A stretch of 64,000 nucleotides of DNA, from assembly GCF_004342845.1 (NCBI RefSeq), contig NZ_SLXB01000008.1, positions 1 through 64,000 on the forward strand, given 5' to 3'. This DNA comes from Prevotella heparinolytica. GTDB taxonomy: Bacteria; Bacteroidota; Bacteroidia; Bacteroidales; Bacteroidaceae. Positions 1-8,678 of this stretch are shown here, in pieces. Every line of letters starts with the position of its first letter. The first letter of the stretch is position 1. The notes below the pieces were generated by a model. The model saw nothing but the letters and a program-made list of their open reading frames with translations, had not been told where the DNA came from and searched no databases. The position numbers and the translations under genes are program-made.

Positions 1-22
1 TGCAGCTCAAAGATAACCAAAA

Positions 23-54
23 GGGCTGATACTTCACTCACGAAGTACCAGCCC
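23..54. terminator. hairpin, possible bidirectional terminator
   Basis: Inverted repeat with 13-bp arms (GGGCTGATACTTC and GAAGTACCAGCCC, one mismatch) around a 6-nt loop. Read on the minus strand the stem is followed by TTTT, so it could end a minus-strand transcript. On the plus strand the tail is poor in T. No gene feeding it is visible because the window starts here. Confidence 0.5.
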
Positions 55-117
55 TAAATCTTATACACTAGAAAATGTTTTAGCGGACAGCAATGATTCG
101 TAACAGGAACTCTTTGG

Positions 118-495
118 GTGGACAAAATGTCATTTGATGGATGGGAACAGGATGAAGAAGTCAGGGATAGTCTAGAGGATATACTCAAGATCGATATCGG
201 CTTAAGCATCTATAAGAATGGTGTGCAGGAGATGCATCTATCAAGTAAGCCTTACCATATGGATACACCGGAAACATACCCAAGTGAACATCAGTTCCTT
301 TATCTGTCCGACGAACTCGACAACTGGGATTTGAACATGGATCACGAGAAGTCTGCCCACTTAAACTTGGTATATGCTGTTCACAATCTATATGACCACT
401 GTGATTGGGCATTACAAGACCTGCTGAATATCGAGTCGTATGACACGGAGATCAAGATTGAATATCTCAACAAATATGAACCTGATACTAATTAG
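118..495 (+). CDS. hypothetical acidic protein
   Basis: A 125-residue acidic protein, not recognised. It has no signal peptide and no membrane segment. The frame opens at a GTG (118), with an ATG three codons later (127) that is the more likely start; a stop lies just upstream at 94, so this is not simply a fragment continuing from the left. Residues such as the DELDNWDLNMDHE stretch and many Asp/Glu/Tyr suggest a small soluble protein, possibly of the immunity or phage-accessory type, but that is only a guess. It stands alone, with about 145 bp before the next gene. Base composition is AT-richer than the housekeeping genes further right. Confidence 0.5.
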   Translation: MDKMSFDGWEQDEEVRDSLEDILKIDIGLSIYKNGVQEMHLSSKPYHMDTPETYPSEHQFLYLSDELDNWDLNMDHEKSAHLNLVYAVHNLYDHCDWALQDLLNIESYDTEIKIEYLNKYEPDTN

Positions 496-641
496 AGTAG
501 TAAGAACTGTACTTCACTCCAGTATGTGCGATAGTGTTTTTTTATCAGTCTAAAGAAAATTTTATAGATACCGACAGACTTTGGCCGAACCAGCTCCTAC
601 TTTTGCTTCCATAATCATAAACTTATTAATCTAAAAGAACA

Positions 642-1292
642 ATGGAAACAAAAGAAACAATGGAAACCACAGTAAGAGTGGAAAAAGTAGAAGGGAACGA
701 AAATCAGCAGGTCTTGATTATTCCAACCACATGGAAATCAATAAGGATAATACTTTATATCCTATCCGGATTATCTATGGCTTTGCTTTTTTGGGCAAAA
801 ATAGATAAAGACGCAGATTTGCTATCTGATGTAGTAGACTTATTGCAAACAGCAGTATCGTTGGCTCTTCCTTTGACTTTATGGGCTTTTATCGACTTTC
901 TTCAAAAGAATTCGATATCAGTCGAAGGCATTAAAATATTCCTATATTCAGCAACCATTATTGGCATAATGATTTTTCTGGAGTATTTTATCATACCGAC
1001 AGATACGTGGGATATAATCGCTATAGTTATAAATATCATATTGATTTTATCCGGCATAAGTGCGGGATGGAAACTTTATGCCACAAAGAACTATCCCATT
1101 AAAGGCATGAAGACAGTGGGAATAACTTTTATGGCGTATGGGTTCCTATCATTTATCTTCATATTCATGATAGATGATGACTTATATTTCAATTTAATAG
1201 ACGCAAGTATACAGTACTGCGTTATATACTATATGTATGCGGTATTGGAACGTGCAAAAGTATATAACAACAGCAAGGAGGGCACTGTATGA
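642..1292 (+). CDS. polytopic membrane protein of unknown function
   Basis: A 216-residue protein with about six hydrophobic segments (roughly residues 33-52, 67-86, 98-118, 122-142, 154-176 and 182-202) and a charged, Glu/Thr-rich N-terminal tail of about 25 residues. No catalytic motif was recognised. The stop codon overlaps the start of the following lipoprotein gene in an ATGA arrangement, so the two are probably translated together. It is AT-rich compared with the core genes in this window. It could be an inner-membrane partner of the lipoprotein. Being a real gene is likely because of its length, hydrophobic periodicity and coupling to its neighbour. Confidence 0.65.
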   Translation: METKETMETTVRVEKVEGNENQQVLIIPTTWKSIRIILYILSGLSMALLFWAKIDKDADLLSDVVDLLQTAVSLALPLTLWAFIDFLQKNSISVEGIKIFLYSATIIGIMIFLEYFIIPTDTWDIIAIVINIILILSGISAGWKLYATKNYPIKGMKTVGITFMAYGFLSFIFIFMIDDDLYFNLIDASIQYCVIYYMYAVLERAKVYNNSKEGTV

Positions 1293-1783
1293 AAAAAATA
1301 TTAATGAAATATGGAATAATGGTATTCATACTATCATTAACCTCTTGTATCTCTCGTCTATCACCGGAGGAAGAAGTGCGAAATACATTCGAAGCATACA
1401 TGAAAGAGATGCAGACCGGAAATTCACAAGAAGCAGTTCGCAACTTTTGCAGAGGAAAATATAAAGAAACAACAACAAACCTTTTAGGAATGATGGAACT
1501 TATGGGGGAAAAGACATCACTGTACAAGGACTATACAGCGATACAAGAGATTGCTTTTCTTCCAGATTATAGCGATGTAGCTATTGTTTTAGCAAATATG
1601 AGCAATAATGAACCAATATCCTTTATTTTGCATTTTGATAATTCAGAATCTTGGAAGATATATTATGCCGAAGCAAGTAATCTAATCCTACTTAAGAATT
1701 TTATAAATGGCGATCATCTATCAGAATGGGGAATATTCACCATTAGCGATAGTGATATGGAAGATTTAGAAACTATATTTTAA
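1289..1783 (+). CDS. lipoprotein, NTF2-like/DUF4878-like
   Basis: A 164-residue protein with a lipoprotein signal peptide ending in the lipobox LTSC (Cys20), so it should be anchored in the envelope. After the Cys, the pattern PEEEVRNTFEAYMKEMQTGNS resembles the start of DUF4878/NTF2-like lipoproteins, which bind small ligands or act as envelope stress proteins; this family call is tentative. It overlaps the upstream membrane-protein gene by 4 nt and ends 12 nt before the WYL regulator, so the three genes look like one transcription unit. No function can be assigned from sequence alone. Confidence 0.65.
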   Translation: MKKILMKYGIMVFILSLTSCISRLSPEEEVRNTFEAYMKEMQTGNSQEAVRNFCRGKYKETTTNLLGMMELMGEKTSLYKDYTAIQEIAFLPDYSDVAIVLANMSNNEPISFILHFDNSESWKIYYAEASNLILLKNFINGDHLSEWGIFTISDSDMEDLETIF

Positions 1784-1795
1784 ATACGATACTGC

Positions 1796-2722
1796 ATGAT
1801 TTATAAATACAAATTTTGTTTATGGCTGATTGACACGCTCAGTATACAGCCATTGACCTTACCCGAGATAAAGAAAAAATGGCTATACTCCTCAGCCAAT
1901 GAAGAGGGAGAGCCATTGTCGGAACGCTCATTCAACCGCTATCGGCGTGAAGCAGAGTCGTTGATGTCGGTCGACATAGAGTGCGACAAACATACGAACC
2001 TATACCGCATAGTATATCCCGAGAGCTTTAAAAATCGTGATTTGCAAGAGTGGATATTGAGTGCGTTTAGGCTATCATCTCTGGCAAAAAGGGTGAATCA
2101 GCACAAAGAAATCATCATAGAACCTGCACCTCCCTCGGCTTGCCTGCTGCAACACATCATGGATGCCATAGACAAAAAATATGCCATCCGTTTTGTATAT
2201 AAATCGCATTATCGGGAAGAAAAAAACATTGAGATGATTCCGGCCTTTGTACGTCTCGTCAAACAGCGTTGGTACGTCATAGGAGAGGTGAATGAAAAGA
2301 AAATTATTATGACCTGCGCATTAGAGCGGATGAAACAATTGGAAATACTAGAGGATAAAACAGTGAAGATTTCACCGCAAAACCGTCAGGTGCTGAAGCC
2401 GCAAACGTATTTTAAACATTGTTTTGGCATTATCCGCCAGTTTGAACCAACAACAATTCGTTTTCGGGCGTTTTGGCCGCAAGACGCTTATATAAAAGAC
2501 GTGCCGCTTCATCCGTCACAAACAGAAGTAGCACAGACGGAAGAATATACTGATTTTGAAATATATGTGCGCCCCACTTACGACTTGAAGCAAGAGTTTC
2601 TTTGGCATCGGGATAAGCTCGCCGTACTTTCTCCGGAATCATTCAAGCAGGATATGATAACCATATTGCAAGCCACGTTGAAAGGATATGAAACAGGGAT
2701 GAACCATGCAATAGATGAATAA
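1796..2722 (+). CDS. WYL-domain transcriptional regulator
   Basis: A 308-residue protein. The N-terminal part (about 1-75) looks like a winged helix (SERSFNRYRREAESLM is the likely recognition region). The central part (about 120-195) matches a WYL domain: AIDKKYAIRFVYKSH, then RWYVIGEVNEKKIIMTCALERM, with the RWYVIG strand typical of the family. The C-terminal part corresponds to the WYL C-terminal extension (WCX). WYL proteins are ligand-responsive regulators; some bind nucleic acid ligands and control defence genes. Here it follows a membrane protein and a lipoprotein on the same strand, which may be its targets. No toxin or nuclease gene is adjacent. Confidence 0.85.
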   Translation: MIYKYKFCLWLIDTLSIQPLTLPEIKKKWLYSSANEEGEPLSERSFNRYRREAESLMSVDIECDKHTNLYRIVYPESFKNRDLQEWILSAFRLSSLAKRVNQHKEIIIEPAPPSACLLQHIMDAIDKKYAIRFVYKSHYREEKNIEMIPAFVRLVKQRWYVIGEVNEKKIIMTCALERMKQLEILEDKTVKISPQNRQVLKPQTYFKHCFGIIRQFEPTTIRFRAFWPQDAYIKDVPLHPSQTEVAQTEEYTDFEIYVRPTYDLKQEFLWHRDKLAVLSPESFKQDMITILQATLKGYETGMNHAIDE

Positions 2723-2780
2723 AAAAGCCTATTAACACGGCAGTAGGAAAATAACCCCGAAATGATATAAATAAGCGGAT

Positions 2781-2853
2781 GCCCGTCTCTTGGAGGGCAC
2801 ATGATACGGGATTCATGGATTAGCATCATTTTACGCACTCAAACCATGAATCC
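2781..2853. terminator. hairpins between convergent genes
   Basis: The gap between the WYL gene and the convergent DUF5686 gene holds a short GCCC...GGGC stem (2781-2798) and a 10-bp perfect inverted repeat, GGATTCATGG/CCATGAATCC (2809-2818 and 2844-2853). Neither has a good T-run, so termination is inferred mainly from the convergent context. Confidence 0.4.
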
Positions 2854-2897
2854 TGTTACTCATATTTAAAAAGGCAGCAACCGTTTGGCGCGCTTGT

Positions 2898-5141
2898 CTA
2901 TCTGTTGAACAGCTCGAACGTAAACTTACAACCAATCTCCCGATACTTCCAGTTGGCAAATGAGGCAAACACACCAAAGTCGAAGATGTGGGTACCAATG
3001 CCATAGCCTGCCTCTACATACGGCTTCAGGTGAGGAACAACCAGCGAATTGAGGTAGAGGCGCTCGTTCAGCACATGCTGGGTGTACTTCTTCAAGTGAC
3101 GAAGCAGAAGAAAGGGAGCTTCGTAAACAAAATGCCCGCGAAGATACTTGCGCGAAGAGTTATACCAACGGCCGTCCAACAACTGGAACACTCCTCCTAT
3201 GTCATCGCTCCACCCCATCGGAAGATTGGAACGCCGCAGATTGGCAAAGTCGACAAAATAAAGTTCCTCCTGATTGGTAAACTCACCCCAGCCCAACCGC
3301 CAATAGATACCGCGCATCAGCCCTAAAGAAATCTGATGCTGCAAATCCACCTCAACACGCTCATACGAACTACTGCCTCGCAGCACACTTTTAAGCCCCC
3401 GCTCCCAGTCTACGGACAGAGTGGGATATTTGGAATGAAGATTTATCTTGCGGTTACCATTCATATAATAGTATTGTCCCGGAGTCCACGACAGGCGTAC
3501 ATGCGGGGCAAAGCTGTTGTAAGTATGACGAAACTTGGTCAGGATTTCGGGGTCGACGCCCGGCAGGGACGGTGAGCCTCCGGCACCGGTTTGGGCTTGC
3601 GAAAGCATCTTCTCATTAAGAACAAATCTGGAACGGTTCACTTCGGTGCGCCGGTGCATGGATACCCCTACTTCCAATGACAGGCCGTTCACTATTTCCC
3701 AGCTATGCCGAAAATTGAGATACAAGTCATTGAAATAGTCCAAGTGTATTTGCCTGAAGTCGAAAAGGCTGTCGGGGATGGCTTTCAACTCATCCAACAC
3801 GTCGCTACTGTATATGCGGTTACCGTTGCCCGCTTCCAGATGAAACGCCGCCCGTTTGCGGGGCCAGTAGTCAAAATCAGACCTTACGCGCCAATAAAAT
3901 AACTTCTCCTTGAAGTTATAGCCGATCCGGGGAACAATACGTAGAAGCCTGTCGCCCTTGAACAGACGATTGTACTTGAATTCCTGCCGATATGAAAAGC
4001 CATTCTTGCCGCTATAGCTCATCAGGAAAGGATTAATCAACGGCGAACAACGTATGCTTCCCAACTTGTCGAGCTTCAGCGTATATCGGCTGATCAACGC
4101 ATCGCCTATCTGCCCCCAAAACACCAGCGCTTTATTCTTCGGCTGCTTCTTCCCGACAAGCGTATCCCGATGAAGGAAGAAATTTTCGTATAAGGTTCTC
4201 TCATGCGAAGTCAACGGAATGGGACGCAAAGCGTTGAAGCAGGCCGTATCACGTTGATAAACGTTGGTATCGGTAGACAAGGTATAGCTGTCGGACAAAT
4301 CATACCTGCTTTTCCGAGACGGTTTCCGCACACCCCCCGGTATCTTCTGAATGATGTTTTTATAATCAAGCACCGCTTCGTATGTGCCTTCTATCACATT
4401 GCCGAGAAGACGAAAACTTACGTCGATGCCATACTGCAACGGAAGAAATTCATCCGAAGCTCCCACACTCCCCATCTTCACCAAATTATTGAACTTAACC
4501 ATCTCATTACGTCCGGAAAAACGCATTTCGCGCACACTCCACACGTTGTCGCTCACAATCAGATAGCCGCCTACCAACTGAAAGCTTTTGTATTTCGGTA
4601 TGAAACGAATTTTATATTGCAGGTTGTGCCTCTCTCCCATCACCGTATCAAGCCGATAGGTATAATACTTCTTCGCATTCGACGCTAAGGGAGAGAGCAA
4701 CTTGTCATGCAACAAGGTAGAAGCGTAGACATTGATATGGAAGTATTCGGGCAGACGCCCGTCCAGCTCCCAAAACTCGGAAGCAGTACCCATGCCGGCC
4801 TTGACTTTCTGGTCATAGATATTGGGAGCAGTGAAATGCAGGTCGTTATAAGTTTCCATCATATACTCTCTCACCCCACGCTTAGGGCGAAACATGGAAG
4901 GAATATAGCGGAGAAAATGATTCTTCTTGCAGATATTCACCCAACCTTTTATATAGAGTTCGGCTCTGTAACTCTCTACAATCTGTTCATATAAAGGAGC
5001 AAAGAATATCACTTTACTCATGATGGAATCGGCCGAACGCATCTGCTCATCCGCCGGATAGGGCACACGCTGAGCCTTGACCTCTTGTACAAAAGAAAGC
5101 AAGAAGCAAAATCCAATCCATATAAGCAATAAACGTTTCAA
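2898..5141 (-). CDS. DUF5686 family outer-membrane beta-barrel protein
   Basis: A 747-residue protein with a cleavable signal peptide (LLLIWIGFCFLLSFVQEVKAQ, hydrophobic residues 4-23). The N-terminal third carries the region seen in DUF5686 proteins (RSADSIMSKVIFFAPLYEQIVESYRAELYIKGW), and the C-terminal half has alternating short strands rich in Tyr/Arg/Phe with a terminal aromatic strand (CKFTFELFNR), as expected for an outer-membrane barrel. Many family members have an N-terminal carboxypeptidase-regulatory-like domain; this one lacks it. Function is unknown; the barrel suggests transport or assembly at the outer membrane. It is monocistronic and divergent from glnN. The ATG at 5141 sits 27 nt after a TATATTTG -7 box. 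Confidence 0.85.
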   Translation of the reverse strand: MKRLLLIWIGFCFLLSFVQEVKAQRVPYPADEQMRSADSIMSKVIFFAPLYEQIVESYRAELYIKGWVNICKKNHFLRYIPSMFRPKRGVREYMMETYNDLHFTAPNIYDQKVKAGMGTASEFWELDGRLPEYFHINVYASTLLHDKLLSPLASNAKKYYTYRLDTVMGERHNLQYKIRFIPKYKSFQLVGGYLIVSDNVWSVREMRFSGRNEMVKFNNLVKMGSVGASDEFLPLQYGIDVSFRLLGNVIEGTYEAVLDYKNIIQKIPGGVRKPSRKSRYDLSDSYTLSTDTNVYQRDTACFNALRPIPLTSHERTLYENFFLHRDTLVGKKQPKNKALVFWGQIGDALISRYTLKLDKLGSIRCSPLINPFLMSYSGKNGFSYRQEFKYNRLFKGDRLLRIVPRIGYNFKEKLFYWRVRSDFDYWPRKRAAFHLEAGNGNRIYSSDVLDELKAIPDSLFDFRQIHLDYFNDLYLNFRHSWEIVNGLSLEVGVSMHRRTEVNRSRFVLNEKMLSQAQTGAGGSPSLPGVDPEILTKFRHTYNSFAPHVRLSWTPGQYYYMNGNRKINLHSKYPTLSVDWERGLKSVLRGSSSYERVEVDLQHQISLGLMRGIYWRLGWGEFTNQEELYFVDFANLRRSNLPMGWSDDIGGVFQLLDGRWYNSSRKYLRGHFVYEAPFLLLRHLKKYTQHVLNERLYLNSLVVPHLKPYVEAGYGIGTHIFDFGVFASFANWKYREIGCKFTFELFNR

Positions 5142-5167
5142 ATATAATGTCTTTACATAGATTGCGA

Positions 5168-5175
5168 CAAATATA
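5168..5175 (-). promoter_or_regulatory. -7 box for the DUF5686 gene
   Basis: TATATTTG on the minus strand matches the Bacteroides -7 consensus TAnnTTTG and lies 27 nt upstream of the DUF5686 start codon. Confidence 0.55.
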
Positions 5176-5316
5176 AAAAGAATTTACATAGCAGCCACAA
5201 GTTTTCGGGAAATTAAGCAAGTGCTTGATGTAAAAAAAGAAGATTATATCCTACCTGCATCCTGCATTACAACCTCAACCCTCCTCCATCCCCAAGAAAA
5301 CACCTTTTCTATCCAC

Positions 5317-5414
5317 ACCCCTCATTTTAGAGGGGTAAAAATCAGAAAACAACATCTTTCACACAAAATACCCCTATTTTTTAGGGGTATATTCAGAAAA
5401 AACATCTACTTTTG
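5317..5414 (+). promoter_or_regulatory. glnN promoter with two tandem palindromic operators
   Basis: Two perfect palindromes share the half-site ACCCCT/AGGGGT: 5317-5336 (7-bp arms, 6-nt centre) and 5370-5388 (7-bp arms, 5-nt centre). Their centres are 52.5 bp apart, five helical turns. Each is followed by a similar tract (TCAGAAAA, then ACATCT), so the region looks like a tandem duplication of about 53 bp. The second copy ends in TACTTTTG (5407-5414), a match to the -7 consensus, 28 nt before the glnN ATG. The layout suggests a dimeric regulator binding two sites on one face of the helix. Confidence 0.65.
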
Positions 5415-5441
5415 CGCCAACAACCCATAAAAAAGACCTAT

Positions 5442-7631
5442 ATGTCAAAAATGCGATTCTTTGCTTTGCAAGAGCTTGCCAATAGGCAGCCTCTTGAAGT
5501 ATCTACCCCTTCAAACAAATTGTCCGACTACTATGGCAGTCACGTCTTCGATAGTAAGAAGATGCAAGAATATCTGCCCAAAGAGGCTTATAAGGCTGTG
5601 ACAGACGCCATAGAAAAAGGCACGCCCATCAGCCGCGAGATGGCCGACCTGATTGCCAATGGCATGAAAAGTTGGGCTAAATCTCTCAACGTGACGCACT
5701 ACACGCACTGGTTCCAACCACTGACCGACGGAACGGCCGAAAAGCACGACGGATTCATCGAATTTGGTGAAGACGCGGAAATCATCGAACGCTTCTCCGG
5801 CAAATTGCTCGTCCAGCAAGAACCGGATGCCTCGTCTTTTCCTAACGGAGGTATCAGAAACACTTTCGAAGCACGCGGCTATACGGCTTGGGACGTCTCT
5901 TCACCGGCTTTCGTGGTAGACACCACACTCTGTATACCCACCATCTTCATCTCGTACACCGGCGAAGCGCTTGACTATAAAACCCCGCTGCTCAAGGCAC
6001 TGGCAGCCGTAGACAAAGCCGCCACGGAAGTCTGTCAGCTGTTCGACAAGAACGTGACACGCGTATATACCAATTTAGGATGGGAGCAAGAGTATTTTCT
6101 CGTAGACCTTGCGTTATACAATGCCCGCCCCGACCTCTGCCTCACCGGACGCACGCTGATGGGGCACTCATCGGCCAAAGACCAGCAACTGGAAGACCAC
6201 TATTTTGGCTCCATCCCTCCACGGGTGACAGCCTTCATGAAGGAACTTGAAATAGAATGCCATAAACTGGGCATTCCGGTCAAGACCCGACATAATGAAG
6301 TAGCTCCCAACCAATTTGAATTGGCTCCCATCTTCGAGAATGCCAACCTTGCCAACGACCACAACCAGCTTGTCATGGACCTGATGAAACGCATCGCACG
6401 CAAACATAAATTTGCCGTACTGTTTCACGAAAAGCCCTACAGCGGTGTAAATGGTTCGGGCAAACACAACAATTGGTCTCTTTGTACCGATACGGGCGTC
6501 AACCTCTTTGCTCCGGGCAAAAATCCCAAAGGGAACATGCTGTTCCTTACTTTCTTGGTGAACGTACTGATGATGGTGTACAAGAATCAAGACCTGCTGC
6601 GCGCCTCCATCGTGAGTGCCGGAAACAGTCACCGGTTGGGAGCCAACGAAGCTCCTCCCGCCATACTCTCCATTTTCTTGGGCAAACAGCTTTCTTCCAT
6701 CCTCGACGAAATAGCCCGACAGATAAGCGACAGCAAAATGACTTCGGAAGAGAAGACAACGCTGAAATTAGGCATCGGACGCATCCCCGAAATCTTACTG
6801 GACACAACCGACCGCAACCGTACCTCACCGTTCGCCTTTACCGGCAACCGTTTTGAGTTCCGTGCCGCCGGCTCATCGGCCAACTGCGCCGCCGCCATGA
6901 TTGCCATCAATGCTGCCATGGCCAACCAACTGAACGAATTCAAAGTTTCCATCGACAAACTGATGGAAGAAGGCGTAGGCAAGGATGAAGCCATCTTCCG
7001 CATTCTCAAAGAAACCATCATTGCCTCCGAGCCTATCCGCTTCGAAGGCGACGGTTACTCCGAACAATGGAGAAAGGAGGCTGCCCGCCGTGGCCTGACC
7101 AACATCTGCCATGTACCCGAGGCACTGATGCACTATATGGACGACCAGTCCTGCTCCGTCCTCATCGGCGAACGCATCTTTAATGAAACCGAGCTGGCTT
7201 GCCGTCTGGAGGTAGAGTTGGAGAAATATACCATGAAAGTACAGATAGAAAGCCGTGTGTTGGGCGATCTTGCCATCAACCACATCGTGCCCACAGCCGT
7301 CATCTATCAAAACCGACTGCTGGAGAATCTCCGCGGCCTGCGCGAAACTTTCTCTCCCGAAGAGTATGAAGAACTCAGTGCCGACCGGAAAGAACTTGTA
7401 CGCGAAATTTCCAAACGTGTGACAGCCATCAAAACACAAGTACGCGACATGACCGAAGCCCGAAAAGTGGCTAACCACATGGAAAACCACAAAGATAAAG
7501 CCTTTGCGTACGAAAAGAATGTAAGCCCTTATCTGGAAAGCATACGCGACCACATCGACCACCTCGAAATGGAAATCGACGACGAAATCTGGCCGTTGCC
7601 CAAATATAGGGAATTGCTGTTCACAAAATAA
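5442..7631 (+). CDS. glnN: glutamine synthetase type III
   Basis: A 729-residue protein, the usual length of the GSIII class found in Bacteroides. It makes glutamine from glutamate, ammonia and ATP in the cytoplasm. Visible family features are the N-terminal RFFALQELANRQ segment, NEVAPNQFELAPIFE with HNQLVMD, the HEKPYSGVNGSGKHNNWSL active-site motif, the NSHRLGANEAPPAI loop, and NRTSPFAFTGNRFEFRA near the glutamate site. The ATG at 5442 is chosen because it begins the conserved MSKMRFFALQ start; a TTG at 5412 falls inside the promoter's -7 box. Regulation is suggested by the double palindrome upstream, probably nitrogen-linked. A terminator follows, so it is monocistronic. Confidence 0.97.
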   Translation: MSKMRFFALQELANRQPLEVSTPSNKLSDYYGSHVFDSKKMQEYLPKEAYKAVTDAIEKGTPISREMADLIANGMKSWAKSLNVTHYTHWFQPLTDGTAEKHDGFIEFGEDAEIIERFSGKLLVQQEPDASSFPNGGIRNTFEARGYTAWDVSSPAFVVDTTLCIPTIFISYTGEALDYKTPLLKALAAVDKAATEVCQLFDKNVTRVYTNLGWEQEYFLVDLALYNARPDLCLTGRTLMGHSSAKDQQLEDHYFGSIPPRVTAFMKELEIECHKLGIPVKTRHNEVAPNQFELAPIFENANLANDHNQLVMDLMKRIARKHKFAVLFHEKPYSGVNGSGKHNNWSLCTDTGVNLFAPGKNPKGNMLFLTFLVNVLMMVYKNQDLLRASIVSAGNSHRLGANEAPPAILSIFLGKQLSSILDEIARQISDSKMTSEEKTTLKLGIGRIPEILLDTTDRNRTSPFAFTGNRFEFRAAGSSANCAAAMIAINAAMANQLNEFKVSIDKLMEEGVGKDEAIFRILKETIIASEPIRFEGDGYSEQWRKEAARRGLTNICHVPEALMHYMDDQSCSVLIGERIFNETELACRLEVELEKYTMKVQIESRVLGDLAINHIVPTAVIYQNRLLENLRGLRETFSPEEYEELSADRKELVREISKRVTAIKTQVRDMTEARKVANHMENHKDKAFAYEKNVSPYLESIRDHIDHLEMEIDDEIWPLPKYRELLFTK

Positions 7632-7651
7632 TGCGTCAAGAAGAAGGAAAG

Positions 7652-7687
7652 TGCAGAGGTATTTTGACACAGCCTCTGCATCTTTTT
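7652..7687 (+). terminator. glnN rho-independent terminator
   Basis: Perfect 8-bp stem TGCAGAGG/CCTCTGCA with a 13-nt loop, followed by TCTTTTT. It lies 20 nt after the glnN stop. Confidence 0.85.
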
Positions 7688-7720
7688 GCCATACTTGTGC
7701 AATATTTAATTTTTTATTTT

Positions 7721-7728
7721 TACATTTG
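7721..7728 (+). promoter_or_regulatory. -7 box for the Crp/Fnr gene
   Basis: TACATTTG matches TAnnTTTG exactly and lies 28 nt before the ATG at 7757, just after the glnN terminator, so the regulator is transcribed on its own. Confidence 0.6.
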
Positions 7729-7756
7729 TGCTGTATAACACAGTTTTGCAGCAGTT

Positions 7757-8458
7757 ATGGTAAAAGTAAACTTATCCGAAATCAATGTTCCGGAGTTGAT
7801 TGCCGACATGTGGCAACCTTTGAATGAAGAACAGCGGGAATTCCTCGCAAGCCATTTTACGCTCCAGAATTATAAGAAAAACGAAATCATTCATTGCGAG
7901 GGTGAGACTCCCGCCTACTTGATGTGCCTACTAAGCGGTAAGGTGAAAATCTACAAAGAAGGTGTGGGAGGCAGAAGCCAAATCATCCGCATGATCAAGC
8001 CCGTTGAATACTTCGGTTATCGAGCCTACTTTGCCAAAGAAGATTATGTAACAGCCGCCGCTGCTTTTGAGCCTTCCATCATCTGCCTTATTCCGATGAG
8101 TGCCATCACAACGCTGGTCAGCCAGAACAACGACCTCGCCATGTTCTTCATCAAGCAACTGTCCGTCGATTTGGGCATAGCCGACGAGCGAACCGTAAAC
8201 CTGACACAAAAACACATTCGCGGGAGACTGGCAGAATCTTTGTTGTTCCTCAAAGAAAGCTACGGACTGGAAGAAGACAGTTCCACTTTAAGCATCTACC
8301 TCTCGCGTGAGGATTTGGCCAACTTGTCGAATATGACAACCTCCAACGCCATCCGCACCTTATCGCAATTTGCCACTGAACGGTTAATTACCATCGACGG
8401 TCGCAAAATCAAAATCATTGATGAAGAAAAACTTAAGAAAATAAGCAAGATAGGATAG
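7757..8458 (+). CDS. Crp/Fnr family transcriptional regulator
   Basis: A 233-residue protein. Residues about 20-135 form a cyclic-nucleotide-binding-type beta roll (FTLQNYKKNEIIHCEGETPAYLMCLLSGKVKIYKEG), followed by a dimerisation helix and a C-terminal winged helix (about 165-230; LSREDLANLSNMTTSNAIRTLSQF is the recognition region). No Fnr-type cluster of cysteines is present, and the cAMP-contacting residues of E. coli Crp are not obviously conserved, so the ligand is unknown. In this lineage such proteins often respond to redox or nutrient state. Its position directly after glnN, with its own promoter, leaves open whether it binds the glnN operators; that is inference. Confidence 0.9.
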   Translation: MVKVNLSEINVPELIADMWQPLNEEQREFLASHFTLQNYKKNEIIHCEGETPAYLMCLLSGKVKIYKEGVGGRSQIIRMIKPVEYFGYRAYFAKEDYVTAAAAFEPSIICLIPMSAITTLVSQNNDLAMFFIKQLSVDLGIADERTVNLTQKHIRGRLAESLLFLKESYGLEEDSSTLSIYLSREDLANLSNMTTSNAIRTLSQFATERLITIDGRKIKIIDEEKLKKISKIG

Positions 8459-8464
8459 AAAAAG

Positions 8465-8489
8465 AACCGTTGAACCGGTTATCATTTTT
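8465..8489 (+). terminator. weak terminator after the Crp/Fnr gene
   Basis: Perfect 5-bp stem AACCG/CGGTT with a 6-nt loop followed by ATCATTTTT, starting 7 nt after the stop codon. Confidence 0.5.
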
Positions 8490-8590
8490 ATCATCAATCG
8501 CCCCGACAAATTCAAGCAGTCATCTTTCTATTTTGAAAAATATCACCATTTTCTTCTCTTAAAAGAGAGGAGGAAAAAGACGGGTCATAT

Positions 8591-8678
8591 TCAGTCCTAT
8601 ACCGAGGGGGCATCAGTCGTATACTGATGTATGATGAGTCGTATACTGAAGGTACATCAGTCGTATACTGATCCTACC
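8591..8678. repeat. array of four 22-bp repeats (TCAGTCGTAT family), copy 1
   Basis: Four consecutive units of exactly 22 bp start at 8591, 8613, 8635 and 8657. The core is TCAGTCGTATACTGA, which contains the perfect inverted repeat TCAGT-CGTAT-ACTGA. The third unit starts TGAGTCG instead of TCAGTCG. The same four-unit arrangement, including the TGAGTCG third unit, occurs at 56272-56359, and weaker similarity continues for about 80 bp to the right of both. The region lies between the convergent Crp/Fnr and trxB genes. The rest of the 8459-9026 gap shows no gene that I can support. Confidence 0.85.

Noticed and set aside
78..95. TTTTAGCGGACAGCAATG as an insertion-sequence end
   Set aside because: It reminded me of transposase-flanking sequence, but no transposase and no matching inverted end are in the window.
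5412..5441. A TTG start extending glnN by 10 residues
   Set aside because: This TTG lies within the -7 box TACTTTTG; the ATG at 5442 matches the family N-terminus.
8591..8678. A CRISPR array
   Set aside because: Units are directly adjacent with no unique spacers, and no cas gene is present; the same holds for the other phased arrays.
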